Of a DNA stretch of 35,190 nucleotides, positions 15,323-22,857 are shown piece by piece (the stretch's first letter is position 1; each line of letters begins with the position of its first letter). The stretch spans positions 1-35,190 of the forward strand of contig JBKHJZ010000015.1 of NCBI GenBank assembly GCA_046537875.1. The letters are read 5' to 3'. The stretch is from JBKHJZ01 sp046537875 (GTDB taxonomy: Bacteria > Actinomycetota > Acidimicrobiia > Acidimicrobiales > VFJN01). Below the pieces are notes generated by a model. It saw only the letters and a program-made list of their open reading frames with translations. It was not told the DNA's origin and made no database searches. The position numbers were made by a program, and so were the translations under genes.

Positions 15323-16399
15323 ATGAAGCCGATCCTGGCCTTGGTGGGAGCCGCGTCGCTGATCGCCGCCGCAGTCTGGGCGCAGTCGTCGCGCCGGCTG
15401 TACGTCGTGTGGAAGCGCGTCCAGGACGAGCGCGGCCACGATGCCGACGTGGCCCTGCTGGCGCGTGCCTCGTTCCGCAAGGACCTGCACGCGGCGGTCG
15501 TCTACACCGCGTTCGCCTGCGCGGGGCTGGGCGTCGCGGCGGCCGGGAGTCGCATCCCCAGCCTGCTGTTCGGCCTGATGCTCGTGCCGGTGGCGCTGTC
15601 GGTGGCCTTCTCCCGCGACTTCGCCCGCGAGGCGCGGGTCGCCGAGGACCGGTCGAAGATCGAGCGCAAGGCCGAGGAGGTGCTCAGCCAGGACGAGCTC
15701 GCCCCGAAGCGGTGGGCGGCCCGCCTGGCCCCCGACGACCTGCCGGGCTTCCCCGGGTTCGAGCTCGGGCGGGTCTACCAGGCGGGCGACGGGATGATGG
15801 CGGGCGACTTCTACGACGTGTTCCGCCTGTCGCCGTCGCGCATCGCCGCGGTCATCGGCGACGTGACCGGCCGGGGCATCGAGGCCTCGATCACCGCGTT
15901 CCAGGCGAAGTACCTGCTGCGGGTGTTCCTCCGCCAGTACCGCGACCCGGCGCAGGCGCTCGAGGAGCTCAATGCCCAGATGTACGCCTCCGAGCGGGCC
16001 GAGGAGCTGATCTCGCTGGTCGTGGTGGTGTTCGACACCGACGCGGGCACGCTGCGGTTCGCCTCGGCGGGCCACCCGGCCGCTTGGCTCTGGCACGACA
16101 AGGAGGCCCGCCCGCTGCGCTCGACGGGCCCGCTGCTGCTGCTCGACCGGGCGAACGCCTACCACAGCCGGGAGATACCGCTCGACCAGGGCGATCTGCT
16201 GCTCCTGTACACCGACGGGCTGGCCGAGGTGCGGAACGGCGAGCAGATCTTCGGCGAGGAGCGGGTGGCCAACGCCCTGCGCCGCGACCCGGGTGCGGCG
16301 CCGGGGGTGCTGTGCAAGTCGTTGCTCGAGTCGGCCCGTGACTTCGCCGGTGGTCCGCTGTCGGACGACCTGGCGATCCTCGCCATCCGCCGGAGCTGA
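15323..16399 (+). CDS. Membrane PP2C-type (SpoIIE/RsbU-like) serine phosphatase
   Basis: A 358-residue protein with hydrophobic segments near residues 3-21, 57-75 and 80-98, then a basic/charged linker and a C-terminal SpoIIE-type PP2C domain (about 140-358). Seen: the metal-binding motifs GDGMMAGDFYDVF and VIGDVTGRGIEASI, then FASAGHPAAWLW, LLLYTDGLAEVRNGEQIFG and LSDDLAILAIR, the complete set of aspartates expected of RsbU-like phosphatases. Family members dephosphorylate anti-anti-sigma factors in partner-switching stress pathways; no such partner is encoded here, so the target is unknown. The ATG lies ten bases after TACGAT. The carboxylase gene starts one base after the stop. Confidence 0.88.
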   Translation: MKPILALVGAASLIAAAVWAQSSRRLYVVWKRVQDERGHDADVALLARASFRKDLHAAVVYTAFACAGLGVAAAGSRIPSLLFGLMLVPVALSVAFSRDFAREARVAEDRSKIERKAEEVLSQDELAPKRWAARLAPDDLPGFPGFELGRVYQAGDGMMAGDFYDVFRLSPSRIAAVIGDVTGRGIEASITAFQAKYLLRVFLRQYRDPAQALEELNAQMYASERAEELISLVVVVFDTDAGTLRFASAGHPAAWLWHDKEARPLRSTGPLLLLDRANAYHSREIPLDQGDLLLLYTDGLAEVRNGEQIFGEERVANALRRDPGAAPGVLCKSLLESARDFAGGPLSDDLAILAIRRS

Positions 16400-16400
16400 G

Positions 16401-17960
16401 GTGGGTGAGGACGCCCGTGCCGGCCCGGACGTCGAGCGTCCGGCCGACGAGCTGTCCCGGCTGACGGCCCGGGCGCTCGAGGGCAACCTGGCGCAGGCGG
16501 GGGAGAAGCTCGCCGCCCAGGGCAAGCTGTTCGTGCGGGACCGGCTGGCGCTGCTGCTCGACGACGGGTCGTTCGTGGAGGACGGCCTGCTGGCGAACAA
16601 CCGGGCGGCCGACCTGCCGGCCGACGGCGTGGTCACCGGTGCCGGACGCGTCGAGGGGCGACCGGTGTGCGTGATGGCCAACGACCCCACCGTCAAGGCC
16701 GGGTCGTGGGGGGCCAGGACGGTCGAGAAGATCGTGCGCCTGACCGAGTACGCGCTGCGGCACGAGGTGCCGGTGTTCTGGCTCGTCGACTCGGCGGGCG
16801 CCCGGATCACCGACCAGGTCGAGCTGTTCCCGGGGCGCCGGGGGGCGGGTCGCATCTTCCACAACCAGGTGAAGCTCTCGGGGAAGGTGCCCCAGGTCTG
16901 CTGCCTGTTCGGCCCGTCGGCGGCCGGTGGTGCGTACATCCCGAGCTTCTGCGACATCGTGTTCATGGTCGAGCAGAACGCATCGATGTACCTGGGGTCG
17001 CCTCGCATGGCCGAGATGGTGATCGGCGAGGTGACCACGCTCGAGGAGATGGGCGGCGCCCGCATGCACGCCACGGTGTCGGGCTGCGGGGACAACCTGG
17101 CGGTCGACGACGAGGATGCGCTCGACCAGGCACGTGCGTGGTTCTCGTACTTCCCGCAGAGCTGGCGCGACGGGCCACCGCGGTACGAGCCCCGGCCGGC
17201 GGCACGCCGGTTGGACGCCGGGGTCGTCCCCGACGAGGAGCACAGGGCCTACGACACCCACGACCTGATCGACGGCCTGGTCGACGAGGAGTCGTTCTTC
17301 GAACGGATGCCGCTCTTCGCCCCGGAGGTCGTCACCGGCCTCGCCCGGCTCGACGGCCGGCCGGTCGGCATCGTGGCCAACAACCCGATGCACAAGGGCG
17401 GCGTGCTGTTCGTCGACTCGGCCGACAAGGCCGCCCGCTTCGTCTGGCTGTGCGACGCGTTCAACATCCCGCTCGTGTTCCTCGCCGACGTGCCGGGGTT
17501 CATGATCGGCACCGAGGTCGAGCGCGACGGCATCATCCGGCACGGGGCGAAGATGGTGACCGCGGTGAGCGAGGCGACGGTGCCGAAGCTGTCGGTGATC
17601 GTCCGCAAGGCGTACGGGGCGGGCCTCTACGCGATGGCGGGCCCGGCCTTCGAGCCCGAGGCCACGATCGCGCTGCCCACGGCGCGCATCGCGGTGATGG
17701 GACCGGAGGCGGCGATCAACGCCGTCTACGCGAACCGCATCGCCGCGATCGGCGACCCCGACGAGCGCGAGGCGTTCGTGCGCGAGCAGCGCCGCGTCTA
17801 CGAGGCCGACGTGGACCTGTACCGCCTGGCGTCCGAGCTGGTGGTCGACGCGGTGGTCGACTTCGCCGACCTGCGGGCCGAGTGCATCCGCCGGCTCGAG
17901 CTCGCTGAGGGCAAGGACCGCTCGTTCTCCGAGCGTCGCCACGGGGTGCCGCCGGTGTGA
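16401..17960 (+). CDS. Acyl-CoA carboxylase beta (carboxyltransferase) subunit
   Basis: A 519-residue carboxyltransferase of the PccB/MccB/AccD family, transferring CO2 from carboxybiotin to an acyl-CoA. Seen: the N-half acyl-CoA domain with FVEDGLLANN, DPTVKAGSWGARTVEKI, DSAGARITDQVELFPGRRG and FGPSAAGGAYIPSFCD, and the C-half carboxybiotin domain with VANNPMHKGGVLFVDSADKAARF, FLADVPGFMIGTEVERDG, KAYGAGLYAMAGP and TARIAVMGPEAAINAVY. GTG 16401 lies one base after the phosphatase stop, with GGAG just upstream. The stop overlaps the HMG-CoA-lyase-like gene (GTGA). Pairing with that gene suggests 3-methylcrotonyl-CoA carboxylase in leucine breakdown, but no biotin-carrying alpha subunit is in the window. 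Confidence 0.9.
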   Translation: MGEDARAGPDVERPADELSRLTARALEGNLAQAGEKLAAQGKLFVRDRLALLLDDGSFVEDGLLANNRAADLPADGVVTGAGRVEGRPVCVMANDPTVKAGSWGARTVEKIVRLTEYALRHEVPVFWLVDSAGARITDQVELFPGRRGAGRIFHNQVKLSGKVPQVCCLFGPSAAGGAYIPSFCDIVFMVEQNASMYLGSPRMAEMVIGEVTTLEEMGGARMHATVSGCGDNLAVDDEDALDQARAWFSYFPQSWRDGPPRYEPRPAARRLDAGVVPDEEHRAYDTHDLIDGLVDEESFFERMPLFAPEVVTGLARLDGRPVGIVANNPMHKGGVLFVDSADKAARFVWLCDAFNIPLVFLADVPGFMIGTEVERDGIIRHGAKMVTAVSEATVPKLSVIVRKAYGAGLYAMAGPAFEPEATIALPTARIAVMGPEAAINAVYANRIAAIGDPDEREAFVREQRRVYEADVDLYRLASELVVDAVVDFADLRAECIRRLELAEGKDRSFSERRHGVPPV

Positions 17961-18898
17961 GCGGGACCGGCTCGGGTGCGGAGGTGGCCGGGCTGCCCGG
18001 TCTGCCGGCCCTGCCCCGGCGGATCACGATCCGCGAGGTCGGCCCGCGCGACGGGCTCCAGCCCGAGTCGCCCGTCCCGGTCGAGCGACGCATCGCGCTG
18101 GTCGACGGGCTGGTGGTCGCGGGCATCACCCACGTGGAGGCGGCGGCCTTCGTGTCGCCGAGGGCGGTGCCCGCCATGGCCGGGGCGGCCGAGGTGCTGG
18201 CCGGCATCGCCCGGCCGCCGGGCCTGACCGTCTGGGCACTGGTCCCCAACGTGCGGGGCGCCGAGCTGGCGCTGGCGGCGGAGGTCGACGGCCTGACGCT
18301 GACCGTGTCGGCGTCGGAGGCGTACAGCCAGAGGAACGTGCGGATGTCGGTGGCCGAGTCGCTGGACCAGGTGGCGGCCGTCCGCCGGGCCGTCGGCGAT
18401 GATCTGCCGGTCGACGTGGTGGTGTCGTGCTCCTTCGGGTCGCCCTACGAGGGCGATCTCGGCCCCGGCGCCGTGGCCGAGGTGGGGCGGCGAGCGCTGG
18501 CGGGCGGCGCGTCCCGGCTGACGTACGCCGACACGACCGGGATGGCGACGCCCCGGCGGGTGTCCGAACTGCTGGCGCTGACCGGCACGGACGTGGGACT
18601 GCACCTGCATGACACGCGGGGGACCGCGCTGGTGAACGCGTTCGCGGCCATGCAGGCGGGGGTCGCGCGCTTCGACACGGCCGTGGGCGGCCTGGGCGGC
18701 TCGCCGTTCGCGGCCGGTGCGGGCGGCAACCTGGCCACCGAGGACCTGGTCCACCTGTGCGACGACCTCGGGGTCGCGACCGGGATCGACCTCGACGCGC
18801 TCCTCGCGATGTCGTCCCAGGTAGCCGATCTGGTGGATCACCCCGTACCGTCACGGGTGGCAGCGGCAGGGCCCCGCTCGACGCTCCATCCGGCGTGA
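17957..18898 (+). CDS. HMG-CoA lyase-like protein
   Basis: A 313-residue TIM-barrel enzyme of the HMG-CoA lyase family, which cleaves 3-hydroxy-3-methylglutaryl-CoA to acetoacetate and acetyl-CoA. Seen: EVGPRDGLQPE (Arg31, Asp32), ITHVEAAAFVSPRAVPAM (Glu61), HLHDTRGTALVNAF (metal ligands His216, His218) and GLGGSPFAAGAGGNLATED with Asn258. Odd: in this signature the catalytic-loop cysteine of characterised lyases (GLGGCPYA) is serine (Ser249). The other active-site residues are intact. It may have a different substrate or lower activity; members acting on larger 3-hydroxyacyl-CoAs exist. The GTGA overlap with the carboxylase gene supports a shared acyl-CoA/leucine degradation role. Confidence 0.85.
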   Translation: MSGTGSGAEVAGLPGLPALPRRITIREVGPRDGLQPESPVPVERRIALVDGLVVAGITHVEAAAFVSPRAVPAMAGAAEVLAGIARPPGLTVWALVPNVRGAELALAAEVDGLTLTVSASEAYSQRNVRMSVAESLDQVAAVRRAVGDDLPVDVVVSCSFGSPYEGDLGPGAVAEVGRRALAGGASRLTYADTTGMATPRRVSELLALTGTDVGLHLHDTRGTALVNAFAAMQAGVARFDTAVGGLGGSPFAAGAGGNLATEDLVHLCDDLGVATGIDLDALLAMSSQVADLVDHPVPSRVAAAGPRSTLHPA

Positions 18899-18951
18899 CC
18901 GGCACGCCGGTGGCCGCCGGCCGGTCCGACCCCCTGACGACTGCCACGACC

Positions 18952-19161
18952 ATGCCCTGGTGCGAGTCCTGCAGCCGCTTCTACAACCCGAACACGCTGG
19001 AGCCCGACGGCAGTTGTCCGAACTGCGGCCGCCGGGTGGCCGACCCTGCCACGGTGCAGGCACCGGCCGAGAAGGCGCCCTGGCACTTCAAGCTGCTGCT
19101 CGTCGCCGTGGTGGTCTACCTGGGGTGGCGCATCGTGCAGATGGTCGGCTGGGTCATCTGA
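18952..19161 (+). CDS. Small zinc-ribbon membrane protein
   Basis: A 69-residue protein with an N-terminal zinc ribbon (MPWCESCSRFYNPNTLEPDG then SCPNCGRR; cysteines at 4, 7, 22, 25) and one C-terminal membrane helix (about residues 48-68, FKLLLVAVVVYLGWRIVQMVG). Similar-looking small ribbon/TM proteins occur in many actinobacteria, but I know no function. ATG 18952 gives the compact ribbon start. An in-frame GTG at 18895 overlaps the upstream stop by GTGA, as elsewhere in the window, and would add 19 low-complexity residues. A strong hairpin follows the stop. Confidence 0.7.
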   Translation: MPWCESCSRFYNPNTLEPDGSCPNCGRRVADPATVQAPAEKAPWHFKLLLVAVVVYLGWRIVQMVGWVI

Positions 19162-19164
19162 CAG

Positions 19165-19212
19165 GGCGGCCGCGCGGAGCGCCTCCACCGCCGGGAGGCG
19201 CCTGTGGCCGCC
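19165..19212 (+). terminator. Nested hairpin terminator
   Basis: An inner perfect 8-bp stem GCGCCTCC (19179-19186) / GGAGGCGC (19194-19201) with a 7-base loop sits inside an outer 7-bp stem GGCGGCC (19165-19171) / GGCCGCC (19206-19212). It lies immediately after the zinc-ribbon gene and before the tRNA promoter. There is no T-tract. Confidence 0.55.
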
Positions 19213-19240
19213 GGTTCCGGGCCGTCGCGGCAGGGCTTGC

Positions 19241-19246
19241 TACCAT
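19241..19246 (+). promoter_or_regulatory. -10 box TACCAT of tRNA-Pro
   Basis: TACCAT ends eleven bases before the mature tRNA 5' end, the right place for a tRNA promoter with a short 5' leader. No clear -35 is visible. Confidence 0.4.
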
Positions 19247-19257
19247 GGCGGTCCCCA

Positions 19258-19331
<74 letters not shown>

Positions 19332-19350
19332 CAGGTGAGAAACCCCAGGT

Positions 19351-19378
19351 CAGAGCCGGCCTTGTCGGGCCGGCTCTG
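19351..19378 (+). terminator. Terminator hairpin after tRNA-Pro
   Basis: A perfect 11-bp stem CAGAGCCGGCC (19351-19361) / GGCCGGCTCTG (19368-19378) with the 6-base loop TTGTCG, 19 bases after the tRNA. It is followed by TCGCATC rather than a T-run. Confidence 0.65.
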
Positions 19379-19570
19379 TCGCATCGGCCGTCATGTGGGC
19401 AATGGTGCGAATCGAACCGGTACGTGCTGCATGCCGCGTGTGAGCCATGACGAGCCGACGGGGAAGAGGCGAGGGTCGGTGGGAGCCGCGGCGGTGCGAG
19501 GGTGCCACCCGGATTTCGTGCAATGACGGAACGGCGCCTTCGGACTGCGGGTCGGGGCGCGATTGCGCGC
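19379..19570. other. Gap without recognised gene
   Basis: Between the tRNA terminator and the two-gene cassette I see no supported gene, RNA or repeat. Base composition is less GC-rich than the surrounding core. Short open frames here lack codon bias. No copy of the tRNA 3' end (a possible attachment-site repeat) was found by eye. Confidence 0.4.
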
Positions 19571-19870
19571 TCAGGCGGGGACAAGTTGGCTGGCCCGCGC
19601 CGACGGTGCCCGAACCTCGAGCCCGACCACCGAGCGCAAGGCCTCACTGACCGCCGCTACCCCCGTATCGAACGCTTCGGCCTCGTTGGCGGCAACGACC
19701 GTGAACTCCACCCGGAACTGACCGCTACCGGTGTCGGTCCGGACGAACGGGTCCTCGATCCGGTCACCGCCAAGAGCCTCACCCACCTGGAGGCCAACAT
19801 CGTGCACTGCGTCGCGGGGGTCCACCACGATCCGACACTCGAAGAGCACCTCGTAGCGGTTCACGGACAT
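19571..19870 (-). CDS. Cassette gene 2: unknown 99-residue protein
   Basis: I do not recognise this protein. It has 99 residues: MSVNRYEVLFECRIVVDPRD, then DAVHDVGLQVGEALGGDRIE, QFRVEFTVVAANEAEAFDTG and VAAVSEALRSVVGLEV. The alternation of strand-like and helix-like stretches suggests a small alpha/beta (ferredoxin-like) fold, beta-alpha-beta-beta-alpha in order; this is inferred from pattern only. Its ATG overlaps the upstream gene's stop (TGATG), so the two are translated together. About a fifth of its third codon positions are A or T, clearly more than in the flanking housekeeping genes, a sign of acquisition. It could be the partner (antitoxin- or immunity-like) of the upstream gene, but nothing proves this. 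Confidence 0.6.
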   Translation of the reverse strand: MSVNRYEVLFECRIVVDPRDAVHDVGLQVGEALGGDRIEDPFVRTDTGSGQFRVEFTVVAANEAEAFDTGVAAVSEALRSVVGLEVRAPSARASQLVPA

Positions 19871-20088
19871 CAACGTAGCCCCTTTCGCTGCGATGAGGAC
19901 TCGTTGATGCAGTCTCGTGCCCGGCGGCGCCAGGTGTTTCGGTTGCTCGGAGTGCTCGGGAACGCGGTCCCGTGTTTCCCACAAGCACACACCACCAGCG
20001 TGTAGCCGTTCTTGGTGGTACGTCGGACGCTCCAACCGTGCGCTGCGATGTCCGCGAGAGCACGACGCAGCTCGTCATCCTTCCCAAT
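19870..20088 (-). CDS. Cassette gene 1: HicA-like small protein (start uncertain)
   Basis: A small basic protein of about 72 residues from the proposed start, with core LRRALADIAAHGWSVRRTTK, NGYTLVVCACGKH and STPSNRNTWRRRARDC. The helix-strand-strand-strand-helix order and the basic surface recall HicA-type RNA-binding toxins, but the HicA glycine-serine-histidine motif is absent; a CACGKH element takes its place. The start is unclear: no ATG or GTG is in frame near the conserved part. ATT at 20088 lies ten bases after TAGCCT (20104-20099) and is my proposal; an in-frame TTG at 20226 would add 46 residues without codon bias. Nearly 30 percent of third positions are A/T. It forms a coupled pair with the 99-residue gene downstream. 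Confidence 0.5.
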   Translation of the reverse strand: MGKDDELRRALADIAAHGWSVRRTTKNGYTLVVCACGKHGTAFPSTPSNRNTWRRRARDCINESSSQRKGLR

Positions 20089-20098
20089 GCGTCGGGTG

Positions 20099-20104
20099 AG
20101 GCTA
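20099..20104 (-). promoter_or_regulatory. -10 box TAGCCT of the two-gene cassette
   Basis: TAGCCT on the minus strand, ten bases before the proposed ATT start at 20088, similar to the leaderless promoters of core genes here. Confidence 0.35.
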
Positions 20105-20247
20105 GCGACCCCCAGCCAGCGGGTCTGGCGCTCAGGCGGCGTCCGAAGACGTGATCGTCTGATCCCGACACAGGAGCAGGGCCGCCATCGGGATGAACCA
20201 CCCAGGGTGGCGGCCTGTTCGCGCAAGTCGTGCCGGGCTGTCCCACA

Positions 20248-20276
20248 CCCGGAATCCGGGGCTCGGTGCCAGAGCC
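20248..20276 (-). terminator. Possible hairpins after the cobinamide operon
   Basis: Two short adjacent dyads lie just beyond the last gene of the minus-strand operon: CCCGG-AAT-CCGGG (20248-20260) and GGCTC-N7-GAGCC (20260-20276). Both stems are only five base pairs and no T-tract follows. Confidence 0.3.
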
Positions 20277-20281
20277 GCGTC

Positions 20282-21187
20282 TCACGCCGTGTCGTCGAGC
20301 GCTGCGGCCAGTCGCGCGAGACCGGCGGCGTCGGGAACGGCGATTCGGGCGTGCCCCTCGAGCCCGAACGAGCTGCAGTCGCGCACCACCACCCCGGCCG
20401 GCGCCAGCCGGGCCCGCAGCCCCGGTGCGTTGGCGCACAGCACGTAGTTGGCGTCGGACGGCTGGGGCGCCAGACCGTGGCGGGCCAGGAGCGCGGTGAG
20501 GTCGGCTCGGAGCTCGGCGATCCGGGCCGCCCAACCGGGCAGGTCGGCCGCGGCGAGCAGGTCGGGCAGCACCTCGGTGGCGAGGCTGTTCACCGACCAG
20601 CGGGGCTGGCGGGCTGCCAACCGCTCGGTGAACGCCTGGTCGGGCGCGACGACGTAGCCCAGGCGCAGCCCGGGACAGGCGAACACCTTGGTCAGCGAGC
20701 CCACCGTGATGGTGTCCCGGCCCGCCGTCCACCGCCCGGTGGCCAGCGGGTAGAAGGCCTCGTCCCAGACCTCCGCGTGCTCGTCCGGCCCCGCCAGCCG
20801 CCCGGTCGGGTTGTGCGGATCCGACCGGAACCGCGGTCCTCCGGGGTCGAGCACCGGCAGGTGCCTCCGGTACAAGGAGAAGTCGCACGCGTCGGCCCAT
20901 CCCCGGCCGAGCTCGGCGGCCACCAGCGCGATCGCCTCGGCCCCGCCGTTGGTCAGCAGCACGCGCTCGGCGGGCACGCCCAGCGCCGCCGCCAGCGCCC
21001 GCATCGCGGCCGACGTGTCCGGATAGTGGCCGATCGACCCGAGATGGCGGGCAACCGAGCGCGTCACGTCCGGTGCGACCGGGTTGAGGCTCACCGACAG
21101 GTCGAGCACCTCGTCGGGCCGCAGGCCGAGCGCGGCGCCCACCCGCCGGCCGTCTCCGCCGTGCGGACCCGGCGCCGGAACGGTCAC
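20282..21187 (-). CDS. Threonine-phosphate decarboxylase-like aminotransferase
   Basis: A 301-residue PLP-dependent fold-type I enzyme of the CobC/CobD group, which makes (R)-1-amino-2-propanol phosphate for the cobalamin nucleotide loop. Seen: LDLSVSLNPVAPDV near residue 28, TNGGAEAIALVA, DPHNPTGRLAGPDE, DEAFYPLA and the PLP lysine in VGSLTKVFACPGLRLGYV, then SDANYVLC and RIAVPD. It is somewhat shorter than typical CobD (about 350). GTG 21187 overlaps the cbiB stop (GTGA). The context with CbiB, which uses aminopropanol phosphate, supports the assignment; histidinol-phosphate aminotransferase-like activity is less likely. The symbol is left blank because cobC and cobD are used differently between organisms. 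Confidence 0.85.
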   Translation of the reverse strand: MTVPAPGPHGGDGRRVGAALGLRPDEVLDLSVSLNPVAPDVTRSVARHLGSIGHYPDTSAAMRALAAALGVPAERVLLTNGGAEAIALVAAELGRGWADACDFSLYRRHLPVLDPGGPRFRSDPHNPTGRLAGPDEHAEVWDEAFYPLATGRWTAGRDTITVGSLTKVFACPGLRLGYVVAPDQAFTERLAARQPRWSVNSLATEVLPDLLAAADLPGWAARIAELRADLTALLARHGLAPQPSDANYVLCANAPGLRARLAPAGVVVRDCSSFGLEGHARIAVPDAAGLARLAAALDDTA

Positions 21188-22074
21188 CGCCTCCACCTCA
21201 GGGTCCCGACGGCGGCCAGGACGCCGGCCGTCGCGAGGACGACGTCGCGGGACAGTCGGACCGCCCCATCGATGTCGGCGGGCTCGGGCGGCCGCCCGTC
21301 GCCGAGCAGCGGTCGCACCTCCACCCGGTCGCCGTAGCGGTTCTCGCCGCCGAGGCGCACACCCAGGGCGGCTGCGAACGCCGCCTCGGCCACCCCGGCG
21401 TTGGGGGAGGGGTGGCCGGCCGCGTCGCGGCGGACGGTCGCCCACACGGACGTGGCGGCCCGCGGGCGGACCGCGGCGACCAGCACGGCGGTCAGCCGGG
21501 CGGGCACGAACGCAGCGATGTCGTCCATGCGAGCGCTGGCCCAGCCGTAGTCGAGGTAGCGGGACGAGCGGTGGCCGACCATGGCATCGAGCGTGTTGAC
21601 GGCACGGTACGCCGTCGCCGCGGGTGCGCCGCCGAGCGCGGCCCACCAGGCGGGAGCGACCACGGCATCGACCGTGTTCTCTGCGACCGACTCGACGACC
21701 GCTCGTGCGATCTCCTTCTCGCCCAGCCCGCGGGGATCGCGACCGGCCAGTGCCGGCAGCGCCGCCCGTGCCGCGCCCAGGTCTCCCACGCGCAGCGCCG
21801 ACTCGACCTCCCGTGCGGCATCCCCGAGCCCTCGCCCGGCCGTGACGAGGTAGGTCGCGACCGCGGTCGAGCGCAGCGCGACGCCCGCGCCACACCCGAG
21901 AGCCGCGCCGATCGCCGCATGGATCACGCCCGCACTGCGTGCGTCCCGGTGGAGTGCCCGCTCCACGGCGACCATCACCCGGCCGAACTGTGCCACCGGG
22001 TGCGGCCGGACGGGTGGTTCGCCGAGCGCGAGGTCGGCCAGCACGCCGAGCGAGGCGCCGAGCGGCCGGTTCAC
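21184..22074 (-). CDS. cbiB: Adenosylcobinamide-phosphate synthase CbiB
   Basis: A 296-residue integral membrane protein joining adenosylcobyric acid to aminopropanol (phosphate). Seen: GVLADLALGEPPVRPHPVAQFGR at the start, the signature GRDPRGLGEKEIARAVVESVAENTVDAVVAP, YRAVNTLDAMVGHRSSRYLDYGWASARMDD and HPSPNAGVAEAAFAAALGVRLGGENRYG, all characteristic of CbiB/CobD. Several hydrophobic helices lie at about 35-55, 130-150, 195-210 and near the C-terminus. GTG 22074 overlaps the cbiZ stop (GTGA), and its own stop overlaps the next GTG in the same way, giving a tightly coupled three-gene operon. Confidence 0.94.
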   Translation of the reverse strand: MNRPLGASLGVLADLALGEPPVRPHPVAQFGRVMVAVERALHRDARSAGVIHAAIGAALGCGAGVALRSTAVATYLVTAGRGLGDAAREVESALRVGDLGAARAALPALAGRDPRGLGEKEIARAVVESVAENTVDAVVAPAWWAALGGAPAATAYRAVNTLDAMVGHRSSRYLDYGWASARMDDIAAFVPARLTAVLVAAVRPRAATSVWATVRRDAAGHPSPNAGVAEAAFAAALGVRLGGENRYGDRVEVRPLLGDGRPPEPADIDGAVRLSRDVVLATAGVLAAVGTLRWRR

Positions 22075-22706
22075 CCCCGGCCACCCGCCACGACTGCGGC
22101 ATGCACCGCGCGAGCGACGCGCGAGCCCCACACCGACCGGGGACCGCCGAACGCATGGGGCCTGCCGTCCTCGGGGCAGAGCACGCACACCGCGTCGGTG
22201 GCCGTTCCGGTCGCCCGCAGGCCGAGGTCCCACAGCGCCTGCGCCTTCGCCTCGGTGGCGGTCGCCACCGCGTTGACGAGTGCGGCGTCGGAGAGCCGGT
22301 CGGGCACGGCGACGATCAGGTTGACCGTCCCCACGGGGCTCGTCGCCGCGTCCTCCCGGGCTGCGGCCGCGAGCGTGAGGGACCCGAGGCCGACTGTGGC
22401 GATCACCTGCGCACCCTCGTCCACCGCCGTCGTGGCCGAACGCACGTCGACCGCGGTGAGCATCCCGACGCCGGTGCCGTCGAGGCCGAGCGACACCGCG
22501 ATCTGCGACACGTGGTCATCGGGGTCGAGCCGCCCGTAGTCCGACGGCACCTGGGCGTTGAGCACCCATCGCCGGGAACCGACCCCTCCGCCGAGGGGTG
22601 CACTGGACGCGCTCCTCATCGGCTCGGGGAGCGTGCACACCATCACGGGAAGCCTCTGCCTGCCCTCCCGCCGCAGCCTGAACACCGGCCCGATCACCAG
22701 ATCCAT
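22071..22706 (-). CDS. cbiZ: Adenosylcobinamide amidohydrolase CbiZ
   Basis: A 211-residue amidohydrolase that removes the aminopropanol side chain of adenosylcobinamide to give adenosylcobyric acid, a salvage step. Seen: RRWVLNAQVPSDYGRLDPDDHV, GLDGTGVGMLTAVDVR, ATVGLGSLTLAAA, VGTVNLIVAVPDRLSDAALVNAVATATEAKAQAL and TGTATDAVCVLCPE, the ordered motifs of the CbiZ family. ATG 22706 has GGAG ten bases upstream. It is the first gene of cbiZ-cbiB-aminotransferase. About 150 bases lie between it and the upstream MMPL gene; no cobalamin riboswitch is recognisable there. Confidence 0.9.
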   Translation of the reverse strand: MDLVIGPVFRLRREGRQRLPVMVCTLPEPMRSASSAPLGGGVGSRRWVLNAQVPSDYGRLDPDDHVSQIAVSLGLDGTGVGMLTAVDVRSATTAVDEGAQVIATVGLGSLTLAAAAREDAATSPVGTVNLIVAVPDRLSDAALVNAVATATEAKAQALWDLGLRATGTATDAVCVLCPEDGRPHAFGGPRSVWGSRVARAVHAAVVAGGRG

Positions 22707-22857
22707 CCGTCATGTCTCCGCGTGTCGCGACATCGCCGTCGGTGGAGATCATTGTCGGTCGAGCCGGCCCTGCAGCGTCTCGGTGGTCCATGTCGGAAAC
22801 CCGGTGCCCAGGACGTCGTCGTCGTCGTTGGCGCGACCGGGGCGCCGCAGCCGTGCG

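Noticed and set aside
22707..22857. Possible cobalamin riboswitch upstream of cbiZ
   Set aside because: I looked for the B12-box and the conserved core on the minus strand and found no convincing match, only short GC-rich similarities. A covariance-model search would settle it.
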